A stretch of 64,000 nucleotides of DNA from Atriophallophorus winterbourni. Lineage: Eukaryota > Platyhelminthes > Trematoda > Plagiorchiida > Microphallidae. The position numbers were made by a program, and so were the translations under genes. This document shows, piece by piece, positions 42,660 to 55,585 of this stretch (positions are counted from its first letter, which is position 1; the number at the start of each line of letters is the position of its first letter). The notes below the pieces were generated by a model. The model was not told the DNA's origin. It ran no database searches and saw nothing but the letters and a program-made list of their open reading frames with translations. Where the stretch lies: positions 62,001 to 126,000 of the forward strand of contig JACCGJ010000609.1 in NCBI GenBank assembly GCA_013407085.1, given 5' to 3'.

Positions 42660-42895
42660 ACTTGCTTCCAGCAAAGTTTAATGCAACTTGGGTTTACTGA
42701 GAAGTACCTTGGGTTTGTTTGACGCCAATATAATCTGCAAGTTGAATTCAACCTATATCTGCTCTCAGACTGAATATACTATAACAGTATTAGATTCACG
42801 GTCGAAAAAATTGAACATCCACAGCGCACAGCGACAACTTTCGTACTTAGACTTTTTAATTATCAACACGGAAATCGCTTCAGAAGACTGAAACT
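42660..42895 (+). mobile_element. CR1-like reverse transcriptase C-terminal scrap
   Basis: The frame 42688-42891 begins MGLLRSTLGLFDANIICKLN and continues STYICSQTEYTITVLDS. The spacing matches ALLRMIFGSFTKQILTRIIN then TYIRPPMEY of the decayed copy near 23340. Only this block is recognisable, and no tail is seen. Confidence 0.5.
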
Positions 42896-43194
42896 GTATT
42901 TAGCACAATATAAACGACAATGAGGAGCAGTAATGTTGATTTGCACAGTACTTAGCAAGTAATCGGAGGTTTATTGCGTCTTTCTTTTTCCGTGGTGACC
43001 CACTACCAACAACATAACAGGTTAAACTGCCGCAAAAACATATTTGTACCTGCATATCATGTATGACTCATTCTACGTATCTATGAATACGTATTACGTA
43101 TTACATCGATTTCTGATTTTGCTCGTGAAAATGGCCATGCTAATATCTCTAGGCCTTTTAACGAGCTCATCATTGTTTTGACGTCATTCAATTA

Positions 43195-43310
43195 TTCAAA
43201 GTCTGCAATGAACTCCGAATTTTTTACAGTGATGAGTTCCAAAGCCGCTTTATACACTTCCGGTAAAAGTAACGCAAATTACGGGAAGAAACGTTTGGTA
43301 ATTCAGCAGT
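43195..43310 (-). mobile_element. CR1-like C-terminal scrap
   Basis: On the minus strand the sequence reads VSSRNLRYFYRKCIKRLWNS and then a stop, comparable with the SRxNCRRYFYSVRVCFLWNSL signature near the end of ORF2 in the other copies. Very short; the call rests on this one motif. Confidence 0.5.
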
Positions 43311-45929
43311 GACTGGTGACAACTCTATAATATGTATATTTATACAGTAGATCACTTGAATCACTTGAGTTGTTTGTTGGGTTCGTGAATCATTTATCTA
43401 TGAATAATTAAGCTTATCGCCTGTCATTCATATTGAATTATTCCACGTAAGGCATGCCTGATTGTTAAGCTATATTTCGCATTATTTTGGATATTGTGGA
43501 ATTTCATTTTTCACCCACATGATTACGCATTTCCTGTTTTTCCTTCAATCAGCCTTAAACTAAGCATCGTGTTATCCAGAATCACAACCTTGCAGGTGCA
43601 CCTGAAATTGAATCGCACTCTTCGTAAATACTAATGTCTTGCTCCGTTCGGAATCCACTACGTCCATTAGTGATTACCATTCCCCAAGTGTCACGCATTC
43701 ACTGGGACACTTACAAGAGCTACATATCCAACGGGTGACTGTATGCGATTGGCGGTCATAAATTAATTCACCCCAGATGGATAACATGTAGTTTGCTTGA
43801 TAATTAATGACCAAATATATTAGGAAAATAAGTGCTTTCTGTGCTAGTTACGCATAATTGACATTCGGCAATATTCGGATATTATTCAGTGAACTCAAGG
43901 TAACAATTAAACGAGCCTACTCATTTACCAGTCAGAAAATGTGCGAAGTTCGTAAGGGGCAAGGATAACGAACACGATGTGTAAGTATGAGATAATAGCT
44001 ATTCGGTAATCATCGCAGTGCGCAAGTATGAAATTGTGCTTAACCCCAACATACAGAGTGTGAAATTGGTACCGATATTTGTGAAAATATGCAGCTTCTT
44101 AGTACCGTGATAAATCAGTGAAATTATGAAACCTCAAATGTATCTTGCTGTTGAAACCGGAGAAATGTAGCAGCTCTCATAGTCACATATCAAAGATACG
44201 AGGCCTTTCAACGGTGCAAGCCACGGAAGTAGAAATGTACACCAGTCGGTGTCAGGAACGCTTCATAGTTCACCGAACAGTTCTACCGGCTCAATATCTT
44301 TAGCATAGAGTGAATCCTTGCTGAATAGATTAAACAGAGAATCGTGCGTTGTCTCTATGAAATTCAATTCCTATATGTGAACCATATTTATGTAACCGCA
44401 TTTCAATATCTTACCATAAAATAAACTGATTTCAATCTTTTAGCTAGTATATGATTAAATGAACTGTAACAACCAACTACATGACAACACTTGGTTTGAG
44501 AAGCATGCATCATAATGGAAAATTAAAAAAAAACTAATATAGAAAATCAATCATCGTCAAAATACTAAATGTTATTACGGCGTTGTGTGTTATGATGAGG
44601 CTTTTCAGATTGCAGGGCACGATTATTCACAAATAGTGGGAATTGTCTGAGGGCCTCATTCATAAGCACGTTAAAGTAAGTGGAGTAAATTTTTTAATGT
44701 TAAACGGTGAGTGAGGGTCACCGATAAACTTGTTGGTGCCAATCGCACTACAGTGCTCAGTTCTTTACGGTTAAAAATGTGTGAAACATTGACATTTTTC
44801 AAAATTTTAATCATTCTTAGCATCGGTTCTTTGCTGGAAGCTGTCTCAGTCTCTTTATATGCCAGCGGATATGAAATATCTTACTCTGCCCTTTGGAATA
44901 CAGAGTAGCTCATCCACCAAATTTCATAAGGTGATCATATCCTATTTATGTTCAATTAAAATTTAGTTCAGAAAAAAACATTGTTTCCGATGTCAAGCTG
45001 CGTAGCTCTACAAGTCCAATCTCACGAACATTTGTTTGCTAAGCATTGATGATGTATACTAATATATCATAGGCCGTCACTAAGTACAATATGAAATTTA
45101 AACATTTATTCTCGTATGTGTGAAACCTCTTTAATAAATAGATAATTTTAAGAAGATTTACCTGTAATACCATCGACATAACAAAACATTTGAACAATTT
45201 CCCTCAAGTCTATGTTCTTGCTTTCTTTGAATACTTTCATTTTGTCGAACGAATATTTATGTTTATATTTATTATTACTGCTCTGCAGAAGGTATAAAAT
45301 CTTAGCATTTGCGTTCGTTTTCCGTGTAGAATTTAACAAAATCGTAACTTTCTACCTAAAAATCCGATCCATCAGCTACCAAACTTCCATTGCGCTCGAA
45401 CAAACGCGTATTCTCTCCACCGCCGTCATCAACCAAATTAATCAATCTTTCAGGGAGCTCTTTGTGTGAGTGTTGTAACGAAATGAGGCATCGAATCTCG
45501 ATTGCTTGTCAGTTAACACAGTTTTAGGTGTCACCAATATTTCGGAAACACGAACTGTGATTTTCGATGTTTCGTATCATGTGTCGGTGTGACTCACCGA
45601 TTTAATGACGCGTCATTTCGTGTTCGCATGTGTGTGGTCTATGAAGTGGTTCGGTGTTTGATAGAATTTAGCCTTTCGTTAGCGATACCGCTGCAACCAG
45701 TCATGTGCAGGTCAAGGCTGTCTTTTAGCCCTCGTTGTCTGTTTTTGGTCTTTTCGTAGCTGTGCTTGATTATGTGGTGGCAAACGGTGTCGACTTGCAC
45801 ACCTGTGTTGTCTGTAAGATGGTGGAGGTGTTTGCGTCATAAAAGACAGCTGGTAATACGAGCTCGTTGAGGTTGTGGCTCCTGAGTCAAACAATAGGAA
45901 AAACAATGTCAGAAATCGATTCATCATGT
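43311..45929. other. No feature recognised
   Basis: About 2.6 kb of AT-rich sequence with no recognised coding, RNA or repeat signal. The minus frame 45712-46032 overlaps the following R2 copy and is probably chance. Confidence 0.5.
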
Positions 45930-46206
45930 TTCTCACATCCCTAGAACTTAACAACTCCGGTTTTAACTGCTTAACGTCATCAGGTAAGTTTAGTGTAAAT
46001 GAGCTTTGAAAAATTGGATAAGCGATAAACAAAGTTAGACTTCGAAACCATCGTTAACTAGGGTAGAGAAACAAAGCGGAGTGTTCGAACATTAAACCAC
46101 TAAGTGATTTCTGGTCAAGCGCTCAAGTCCAAAATAGCTGATTGCCAGAACATACACATCACAGCCGGTTTCTGACAGTTTACGGTCATCAGGTGGAGAC
46201 AGTAAA
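45930..46206 (+). repeat. R2 repeat, diverged unit plus start of second unit
   Basis: A diverged first unit starts TCTCACATCC (45931) and keeps TAACGTCATCAGG, AAGCGATAAACAAAGTTAGA and AAGTGATTTCTGGTCAAGCG. The second unit starts near 46147 with CATCACAGCCGGTTTCTGAC and GTCATCAGGTGGAGACAGTA, ending at 46206. The head-to-tail arrangement resembles the copy at 17243. Confidence 0.75.
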
Positions 46207-46959
46207 AATTTTTGTTAGTTTCAAGTGTGGTTGAGTTCGATGGAAAAAAACATCCACATGCTCTTACCGCATGCACAACAGATATGTACAAAAATATGCA
46301 CCCACTGCCATTCTAGGCGTCAGGTTGCGGATCAATCCGCCTTGTACACCTTACGCGACAGCCCTAAAAAATCCGGCATGAACGCATTCCTATTTTTAAA
46401 ATGCTTGCGCTAGCAAAACGGCCACTTATCTCTGATAAGACCGTGAAAAATCATATAACCAATCATAAACTGTATAGCGCTTTTCTTATAAGTGTTCCAC
46501 ATCTTACTCAATAGGAAATTATAGAGATACTACGAATTATTGGTAATATATTCTCGCAAATGTGCACATGGAAAACTTTGAGCAAAAGGTGATATACAGA
46601 TGACACGTTTGTGATCACATTATGACCGATTCGAAGCATATTATATAATTTGGGCCAAAGAATACAGATAACAAAAGAAATTGGAAAATTTCACAAAGAT
46701 TCCTCATTTCTTGAATTTCCAGCACAAACGGTTAAGCTTAGGATAAAACTGTGATTTATCCGGAACTTGCTGATACGTATATCGTCATGAGGTAAAAGTA
46801 TGCTCGCCAACTCAGGGATTTAGATCCATTCTGAGTTCTTTATTCTATGTGTGAAAAGTATGCAATCTCGCAAGTTTCAAAGAAGGCTAGATAAGTAATG
46901 GTATGATACTCGCCACCTGCACTTACGCTTGGATAAAGCTTTTGCACGGTTGTCCCATT
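46207..46959. other. No feature recognised
   Basis: Anonymous AT-rich sequence. Confidence 0.55.
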
Positions 46960-48925
46960 AGTATAGAACCCACTGCTTAGTAGCAACACCTTACATAAAT
47001 TTGGTGTCACCAACCATAGTACATCGCTCGTGCAGATTCACAATTGGCAGGCGGACTACATAAACCTGGACTCACAATGGGACGAACTTGTGGATTTTCT
47101 GCAACTAAAGATAGACGAGAACTTGCAGATCGTTCCTAAACGACCAGAACATGAACTTCGTTTTGATATCCGCAGCACAACAAAAATGTGGATAGCGCTG
47201 AAGCGAGCAGCGTGGATGCAGCATAAAGTCATTATTACTTCTACTTCTTGGAAACATTTCACTATGTTACGCAACAAATTGACCAGACTTATTCGATAGG
47301 ATAAGGAAGCGCACCAACTGATGCTGCTGTCGAAAGTAAAAACCATGAAATTCTGCCGTCCAAAATTTGTGAAAACTCACTGAGACCGCGTTGAAAACCG
47401 AAAATGCTCCGGCGATTTATTACTCTAAAGTGTTCATGCCAAAGGTTTTATTGAAACGTTGTGAGTATTCAGTCGACTCAGCAATCTAAAAATTAGGCGA
47501 AATTTTGATAAATCCAGAGATTGCCACAAGTAAATTGCTCAAACTAAATGTAAGAAAACCCCCAGATGCGCATGACTTCCCACAGGATGTGCTCAGGTTT
47601 TGTCATCGTCAGTTTTGTGAACCGATTTCCAGCCTATTCAACTGTTCGTTGCTTAGGCGATCGGTGCTAAAAGATCGGAAGTTCGGCGGGATTACACCTA
47701 TCTCCAAAGGCGGCTGCCCATCGGACGCTGAAAATTTTCGTCCCGTCACACTACTACCTGTTATTTGTAAGGTCATGGAACGTATAGTCCCGGAAAGAAT
47801 GGTTACACACTGATTTGCGTAATTTGTTTTCGCCAGCGCAACGTGGATTTCAATCCCATCGATCTTGTCTAACGAAACTTTTCATAGCATTTGACGACTG
47901 GACAAAGGAGTTGGATATAAGTTCTTGCATTTACGTCAGTTACTTAGACATTTTAGATTTTGACAGAGTCAAAGTGATTCGTTTCGGAATATGTGAATCA
48001 CTTGTCAGATCGTCACGTCCGAGTTAAAGTAAACGATGTGCTATCCCAGAAGTTTAAAACCACTAACGGAGTCCCACAAGGATCCGTACTAGGCCAGCTC
48101 CTTTTTCTACTATACATAAACGATTTATCCACCTCATATCATCCAAAATAGTCCTGCTCGCAGATGATATGGAAAAAGGGGCCTCAATAAGTTCTACAAA
48201 TGGTTGTAAGAAACTGCAAATGGATTCGGACAACATGTCAAATTAGGCGGCTATGAATGATATGAAATTCAACATAGGGAAACGTAAGATGCTCCACCTT
48301 GGCAAGAATGTTCCTTGGTCATATCGATTGGGAACTGAAAACTTGACAAAGAGCTCGTTACCAAGGATAATGAACGTCTACCTTCGCCCCACGATGGAGT
48401 ATTCGGTAGAGGTCTTGGCTCCTCGACTGCTAAAAGATATTGTTCTATTTGATAAAATCTATCATAGAGCAACAAAGTTAGTGATGGGTCTTTGCAATGT
48501 TCCGTACACCGAAAAATTGCGACGTTTGAGTCTATGTGATTTTATCCAAAGTAGAATACGACGCAATATTATTCTGACCTATAGAATTGTGTCTACCAAA
48601 TGACATCCACTAAAACATTTGCTTGATGTGTGTGATGCGAGAGTGACTCACGGACATAAATTATCCGTTTACCTACCAAGTTCCCGTATTGATTGTCGGC
48701 GCCATTTTTTCTTTGAAATTCCCTACCCCAACGTGTGGTGGATTCTACTTGCCTGGCGTTGTTTAAAGCGAAATTGAACTTACATATGAAAAAGAATATC
48801 ATTCATGAGCCTTACATTTGATATTCTCTATCCCATTTACACTATTATATTTTGTCACCTTTTCATTCATACCGTTGTAAAGTATTAACTTCTTAGCCAT
48901 TAATCTTCGAATCACCGAATCCTTT
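46960..48925 (+). mobile_element. CR1-like retrotransposon, 5'-truncated ORF2 with tail
   Basis: The frame at 47030-47299 is the linker between endonuclease and polymerase (RFDIRSTTKMWIALKRAAWM). Then come LLKLNVRKPPDAHDFPQDVL and NFRPVTLLPVICKVMERIV (47505-47813), CLTKLFIAFDDWTKELD, and NGVPQGSVLGQLLFLLYIND at about 48064. The catalytic FADD region is frame-shifted (LLADDM, about 48155). The C-terminal region is at 48253-48603 (RPTMEYSVEVLAPRLLKDIV). A weak tail is at 48876-48915 (GTTGTAAAGTATTAACTTCT, AGCCATTAATC). Many breaks; inactive. Confidence 0.85.
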
Positions 48926-49097
48926 AAACACAATTTCGCGTAATCTGCGAGAGAGTAAATAAACATTAATTTTTGGTTACAAGTAAGACAACACGCAGAA
49001 CCGATCGCACCTGGTTGAGACAAAGAGAACATTCCCGAAGAAAGGAACCAAAATTAAAAATTCACTTTTAACACTAGATATGATTTATATATATATA

Positions 49098-49141
49098 TTT
49101 GCATTCGGGGTATATATATATATATGTACCCCAAATGCAAA
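49098..49141. repeat. Inverted repeat with alternating TA loop
   Basis: TTTGCATTCGGGG (49098-49110) and CCCCAAATGCAAA (49129-49141) pair at 12 of 13 positions around an 18-base loop that is almost pure alternating TA. The structure is cruciform-prone. Confidence 0.85.
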
Positions 49142-50401
49142 CGTATCTTAATATGTATTGCGATATGTTATCATAGGCTGCTTCTAAGTTTGTTTAGTTT
49201 CGTTGCATCGGCGCGCGATGGTATACTAATAGTATCAAAGTCAGAACCACTTCTCGTGGAACCTAACTTTGTGTCATCAACCACCTTCTTAAAAATCTTT
49301 GCTTCAGTCCGATCTGGAAATTTAACTTATAGAAATCCTTATACGAGTTTTTTCATTTATATTAATGTAATTTTTACCATCTTTTTGAATCGATTGCTAT
49401 GTCATGGTATCTTGTAATCGAGGTACCAATGTTAACGAAGTGCTGGTAGCACTTTACTGAAAGAAAAAAACGTTCAAGTCATTTATTATAAAACAAGCAA
49501 ATTCCATTACGAGTGTGTACATGTTAACATCGTTTGTTCAAACAGCGAACAGGTGGAAATAGTTCGAATATTTTAGATTGAGAACTTTTTCAAATATCCT
49601 GTTTAAGTGACTTTATGTTATTTTGACTAACAACCCTAGATTTCTGCTTGTTGATAATGTAATACGTAAATTTCGAAAGTATACTTGAGTGTGATTTTTT
49701 CTCGAGGTGCCAGAATTATTATGCATCATTCGTGCTGTTATATCACCCGAAAAAAATAAACGATTAGTTGAAACAAAAGATGGACGTCTCCTCCTAATTA
49801 CAGGTGTAATAACAATTAATCAACCAATTTCCGACTGATTGATTGATAATCATTAGCCCGTTTTTTATTGGCTCTTGTCTGATTAGGGTGACTCGTAACA
49901 CCAACGAAACATTTGTCAGTGTATAAAAAAGATATGGGTGGATAAATTTAGAAATATTTCTCGCAAATTTCAATTTGCATAGTTTGATAGAAGTTATGAT
50001 TATGATTCCAGAAAGTAAATTAAAGGCACTGTTACCGTTTGTGCGATTTCAGATATGACATGTAGTTCCGATGAAATGGGTCAATTTAAACTTCGTGTAA
50101 TTTCAGATCGCGCAGACAAGAAAAAGTTCATCTAAAAAGTTACATGATTATTATGACAGATAAGATTGTTATAGTATATACTACGTCAAAAGTCACTTAA
50201 TTAAAAGTTCACCTATTAGTTGACCAGTGTAAATTTGCTAATATGCGACACCTAAGTCTGTTTGCACTTGTGATATTATGTGGAACAGAAAGCAAACAAA
50301 TATACTTGTTTGTGAAAACGAAAACCCCAAACACACTAATTTCTCCATAGAGAGATAGTGCAACAGATTGATGGAATAAATTATTGTTTAATATTAATAT
50401 A
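49142..50401. other. No feature recognised
   Basis: About 1.3 kb of anonymous AT-rich sequence. Confidence 0.5.
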
Positions 50402-50450
50402 GAGTGACAGATGGATAGAGTGGATAGATGGTTAGATGGATGGATTAAAA
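50402..50450. repeat. Imperfect (GATG/GATA)n microsatellite
   Basis: GACAGATGGATAGAGTGGAT, AGATGGTTAGATGGATGG: tetranucleotide GATG and GATA units in an imperfect run, just before a decayed retroelement. Confidence 0.6.
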
Positions 50451-50479
50451 AATATTTGATTGAAATAAATTTATATCAT

Positions 50480-51620
50480 GTCTTCACTTGTTCGCGAGAT
50501 CAGATCAACCTACATACATACTTAAACCCTAACTTTCTTGAGCATATTAGTACGATTCCCATCCATAATCATGTCTTAGACTTTTTTCACAGAAGAGGCT
50601 TAGGGTATTCTTCATTCAAGATCTAGTTTTCACTTCCGAAGCAATGGCAATTTAGTGTATTAAATATCTTGTAATCTTTAAACGGAGCGATCACGTGTAC
50701 TGGGTTTCTTATATCCGTAGGTGCAAGGCGGTCAGGCGGCTTCATGAAAATCTATGGAATAATTGATTATTCAAGCTAGAATAACGGTTCGACTAGTAAA
50801 GTGGTGATTGATTGACCATCAAAACATAGAGAACCGTTGCGCCGCATTCACATCGATTCTTCAATGAAATAGATTTCAAAATACATTTATTTAAACGGAC
50901 ATCATTCCAGTGATGTTTGCTTTACACTTCTTAGTAGTGCAAAAAAGGATCGCTCAGTACACCTCTAAATGGGACTACCAGGACTGATGTATCCTGCCTA
51001 AAATTTCGCAAACTTCGAACACCTTCATAAAAAAAGAACTGTTACCAACACTAACACTTATCGGAACAAAGAAAAACTTCGAATTGCTGTATCGAATTGC
51101 AAAAGCTCAAACCAGGGTTAATCGTTTATGGAGATTGATCAACCGTCTCAGTACAGCAGACAGCCGACACTTTCGCCTATATTTATGCGAAAGTTTTTAT
51201 TTTGATTCCAATTACACAAACGCATGTAGTAACATATTGGATGACTGTATTATTTCACGTATATACAAGGTTTGCAAAGGTTCAGATCCTTCAAACTACA
51301 ATCCCTTCACTTAACTGCTTGTGATGTCTTCGGTTATGTTCATCACCTTCAACCACAGATTATCCTTTTGGTACCACAGCACTTCTTTCGTGAATCTCGT
51401 ACATGTCTAACAAATTCGCTGAAGGTGGCAAACGAGTTAACCCGAGCGGTTAACTTTTTTATCTGAAACAGTGCATGCGTGTTTACCTTATTCAGATTAC
51501 CATGGCAGATGTATAAAATCCTTGAGTCGGGGTCATTGTTTTCGGTTATCAAAATTTACATGTACTCAACCTTCGAACACGCATGCAAGCTTGGGATTCA
51601 ATTGATTCAAGAGGATACTT
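50480..51620 (+). mobile_element. CR1-like retrotransposon, very decayed
   Basis: Endonuclease C-terminal motif at 50540-50610 (TIPIHNHVLDFFHRRGLGYS, compare IPLHNHVFDFTHRRG in copy A). Polymerase scraps are GSDPSNYNPFT (51285), ESRTCLTNSLKVANELTRAV (51395-51455) and IYMYSTFEHACKLGIQLI (51552-51605). Large parts between them are missing or unrecognisable. No tail is found. Confidence 0.7.
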
Positions 51621-52829
51621 AACTACTTTAAAAGATATATCATCGTATAAGAAAACCCGTCGTTAATTACCAGCAATAACACATGACGAATAAATGCAAT
51701 TGTTGATTTCTACACCTGAATTTGCAGAAGCATTTGATATATACTGACAAAATAATACATACTTTAAGCCACCAGCTTAAATATGTTTTTGAAAATAGTG
51801 GCTCGTGACACAGATGTAGCCAGAGAAGTACATTTTAAAATGTTGCATTGATTGTCTTCGATCTGTTAATCTGTATGTCCTTGGTTCCTTTGAACTGAGC
51901 TCTGCTTAAATGTATCGAATTTTGTTGATTTTTTCTAACTAATGCCACATTTTATATCTCAACGTAAAAAACACCGTCCCCTAACTCGATGACACAAACC
52001 CGATCACTATTTTACTTTTCGTTGCTGTTAGAAAAAAACTTTGCAATTTGTTCTACGTAATACAAAAACAGATTGTCGCATCTGTGAAAGTCGTTATCTA
52101 TCTTTTTCTCACTGCAGGCACAAAACGTGGTTCTGATCTGATCTTAGGTCACCATAATTAACGTAAAGTCACTTAGCGTTTTTTACGACATTTTTTACAG
52201 TACCAATGTTTTTATATTTCCCAGTTTCTCGTAGCAATGTAATTTTGAATGTGCCTTAGAAGAGTTGTTTTTCGAATATTCATAGTAATCATAGCAACAA
52301 CAAAACAATACTTGATCTACGAACGCCACTAGCAGTGTGCGTTAGAGATTCACATTTGTTAGGGCACAGTAAAGTGCGACAATGCTTTCCTTTTATTTCA
52401 ATTTAGCCATTATATTTGACGCGTGTTTTGTCTCCAAACCCTTAATTGTCACGACTTCGATACGCGGCAATGTACTTATTTTCATCACTTCAAGTCAGAT
52501 TTTGACTATTTTCTCCGTAAAGTACGAGAATCAATTTAAAAATTTTCGTATGAACGTGAGTATCATCTGTGTTCGATTTATCTTGCATGAAACATATCAG
52601 GGAGTTATCAGTTACATTGCAATATTGAGCCACCGAGTACAGGTATGTCGAATACAACATACTGCACACTATTTCGAATAACGGCAGTTAAGTTACTATT
52701 TTCTAATAAATTTCTTCCTCACGATCATGACTGAAACCTGAATGGCGTGGATACGATAAATCCGAGCGAGAAGATACTGATTAGATTTTTCTCAATTGCG
52801 CACAGTTTTGATATGTTCTAAGCTCGTAC
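51621..52829. other. No feature recognised
   Basis: About 1.2 kb of anonymous sequence. The plus frame 52382-52681 shows no recognisable similarity. Confidence 0.5.
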
Positions 52830-52833
52830 ATTG

Positions 52834-52865
52834 CGGTGCTCACATCCCCTTCACGTACATACGTT
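52834..52865 (+). repeat. R2 repeat, left part of a split copy
   Basis: GTGCTCACATCCCCTTCACG is the start of the R2 unit. The match stops at about 52865 and its continuation appears 2.35 kb downstream at 55217, on the far side of a CR1-like element. Confidence 0.75.
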
Positions 52866-55216
52866 ATTACGTTTGATTATATTTGCCAGGCAATCAGAAC
52901 AAGTGACATCAACAAGCTGATTAGAAAAATGGACTTTTCACAACTTAAAACTACTCTTAATAATGCCACAGACCTTGGTCGTGAGTCCAACAACATGCAC
53001 GATCAGTGGCAGTGAATGATAAACAAACTTAAATTTGCCGCTGAAATGCACTCTCATCTTGTTTCAAAGGTGCAAAAAAGGGATATACGTTTAAGCCGAG
53101 AAGCCGATCACGAAAATGGTTGACTTTGCGAAATGCTGCATGGCGGGATAATCGATATGATACCACTGTTGAGAGTTGGGAGACATTCCGTTTGCTGAGA
53201 AATAAGGTAAACAAACCTGTTGTTGATGAAAAATTGAATTATCGAAAACATTTACTCAACAAAATGGAATCAAACCACAAAACTATCTATTATTTCATAA
53301 ATAACCGGTCTCTAGTGAAACCAGGGGTTACTCTCTAAAGACTCGTGATTGAAAACAGCCACAGCATTAAAATCTGCGGAAGTTCTAGCCCATTTCTTCT
53401 GCACTGTCTTCAGCCCACGAAATACCGTTAATCGTCCCTTAAATCCCGTAATCTCTATAGAAAACGTTAACAACAACTAACTATTACCTCGGACAATGCC
53501 CTTCGCACATTGCTAAATCTCAACATGAAACAATCTTCCGGAGATGACGAAATTACCCCTCTGATTCTCAGATCTGTGCTTATACTTTGTGTACGCCCCT
53601 CACCTACTTGTTTAACCTCTCTTTAGCCCAAAGTTTCGTTGCCTGTGATTGGAAGAGTGGCATTATTACCCCCATCTACAAAGGGGGAAACCGTTCCAAA
53701 TTATCCAACTATCGATCAGTAACACTACTACCGGTGATCCCTAAAGTAATGAAGCGCCTCGTAGCAAACAGCGTCACAAAACATCTGCTAGACAATTGCT
53801 TGCTCGCAGTTAAACAACACGGCTTCAGAAAAAGACACTCTTTCCTTTAAAACCTTCTTCACGCCATCGATGACTGGACACAAGCATTAGACGAAGGTCT
53901 CACCATACACGCTTGTTGATATATGTTGATATGTCAAAATCATAGGATCGTGTCAACCACAGTCGTTTACTACAAAAAATGGAGCGAGGTTTTATTAATA
54001 GCTTGGTTGGAGGATTATCTCCGCGACCGTGTCATTCGAGTAAGAGTTGATGGTGCTTTGTCACGACCCATTGCAGTAACGAGTGGAGTGCCGCAGGGAT
54101 CAGTGCTTGGTCCAATTCTTTTCCTGATCTATGTAAACGACTTACCTAAACTTGTTCACTGCAAAATCTTGTTATTTGCAAATGACATCAAGCTGTGGAC
54201 ACAAGTAGCACAACTGAGGATTGCAGACAGCTTCAGTTTGACCTCGATGCTTTACAGGACTGAAATGAACTCCCTTTCAATGTCAGAAAATGCAAGGTAT
54301 TGACTGTTGGATAACATTTCGATTTCTCCTACATTATTGGTTCCCATATTCTTGAAAGCACTGACAAGGAGAAGGACTTGGGTGTGTGGGTGAGCAGCAC
54401 TTTGAGACCGTCACATAACGCCACAGCTGTCTATGAAAAGACGTCAAGAGTACTGCTTCTGCTAAAACGCGTGTTCGCGAGTTTCACGAAGCAAACTGTT
54501 CATCGAACAATTAATACGTATGTATACGGTTCACTGTTGGTCACCCTGGCTACAGAAGGACATCAGCCTCTTGGAGAGAATATAAAATCGGACCACCAAG
54601 CTCGTACGTGGCTTAACCCACAAACAATACGAAGATTGTATTACAAGTCTAAATCTCTTCGACTCTCGCTACCGCTGTCTTAGAGGTCATTCGATTCCTA
54701 TGTTCAATATATTGCATACCCCCAACAATCCCCTGAATAAACTATTCACACAACTACCACCCCGAAACAGCCGGACTCATGACTACACAGTACTTATTCC
54801 CGACTCCAGACTGAACTGTCGAAATTATTTTTATTCTGTACGTGTATGTTTTACCTAGACCTCCTTACCCGGTAATGTTGCACATTCCCCCAACTTGGAT
54901 ATATTCAAACCGAACTTGGACAATTTCATGTCGACCAGTCCAAACATTGAACCTATATATTTTACACCATTATAGAGTTGAACTTTGAACCCATACATCG
55001 AAGTAAACTATACATCTTGACCCCATGGATTTACGTGTACCATCCAACCGATTGAAAACGGTTTCTTGCCTATGGATTTTTAACTGATTTCTGAAATGCT
55101 CATTAAGCAAACAAATCCCGTTTTTACTACATATGTTATTCGTAATTCCCATATTATTCTGCGGTTTTTGTAAAGCTATATGCTTTTTACACCATTAAAT
55201 TGAATTGAATTGAATA
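52866..55216 (+). mobile_element. CR1-like retrotransposon, 5'-truncated in endonuclease, with 3' tail, inserted in R2
   Basis: Starts in the end of the endonuclease (TFDYICQAIRTSDINKLIRK, from about 52867). Polymerase: SWETFRLLRNKVNKPVVDEK (53178), CDWKSGIITPIYKGGNRSKL (53644), YRSVTLLPVIPKVMKRLV, TSGVPQGSVLGPILFLIYVN (54082), catalytic box FAND instead of FADD (about 54178). C-terminal: MGVWVSSTLRPSHNATAVYE (54378). The tail at 55160-55216 reads GCGGTTTTTGTAAAGCTATA, TGCTTTTTACACCATTAAA, then three TTGAA units. Many stops. Confidence 0.88.
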
Positions 55217-55585
55217 TCACGACCAGCTTCTGACTGTTTGCTGTCATCAGGTGGAGACAGTAGGATCAGGTTCAGTGATCCTTGAAACAGTGGTAAAGTT
55301 GTAAAAAACGTTATACTTGTATGCCAATGTTCAATAGTGTTTTTACAAGGAACCACAACATTTATATACAGAATCACGAAATTATTACTGACCAAGCGCT
55401 CGAGGCGCTTATAAACCGGTTGAGGTGCCTAAGTCAAGGGGATTTGAGCACCACAATATATTGATCGTTCATGCGCGCCTCGACCGCTTGCCCAGGAATC
55501 GCTTTATTATTCTCTATTTCAACATCGTGGTTCTTTGTAAGAACCCTATTAATCAGTTGCATACAAGTATAACTGTGTACAGTAA
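55217..55585. repeat. R2 repeat, inverted dimer
   Basis: 55217-55440 continues the R2 unit in plus orientation (CTGACTGTTTGCTGTCATCA, GGTGGAGACAGTAGGATCAG, ACTTGTATGCCAATGT, CAAGCGCTCGAGG). From about 55438 the sequence turns round: AAGGGGATTTGAGCACCACA, CATCGTGGTTCTTTGTAAGA, ACCCTAT and GCATACAAGT are the reverse complement of the same unit. The two arms share about 130 bases of inverted homology. Confidence 0.85.

Noticed and set aside
43311..45929. Search for CRISPR arrays, rRNA or an integrated element in this quiet stretch
   Set aside because: No regular repeat spacing, no rRNA signature and no coding motif could be found by eye.
45712..46032. 106-codon minus frame as a gene
   Set aside because: It overlaps a diverged R2 repeat and reads low-complexity sequence.
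46150..46206. Hammerhead ribozyme in R2 (CCTGATGA followed by AGAAAC on the minus strand)
   Set aside because: The base after CTGATGA (C) and the base before GAAA (A) do not pair in any copy that still has both, the intended stem II differs between copies without compensation, and no clear stem III plus cleavage triplet is found. Left as a check, not a feature.
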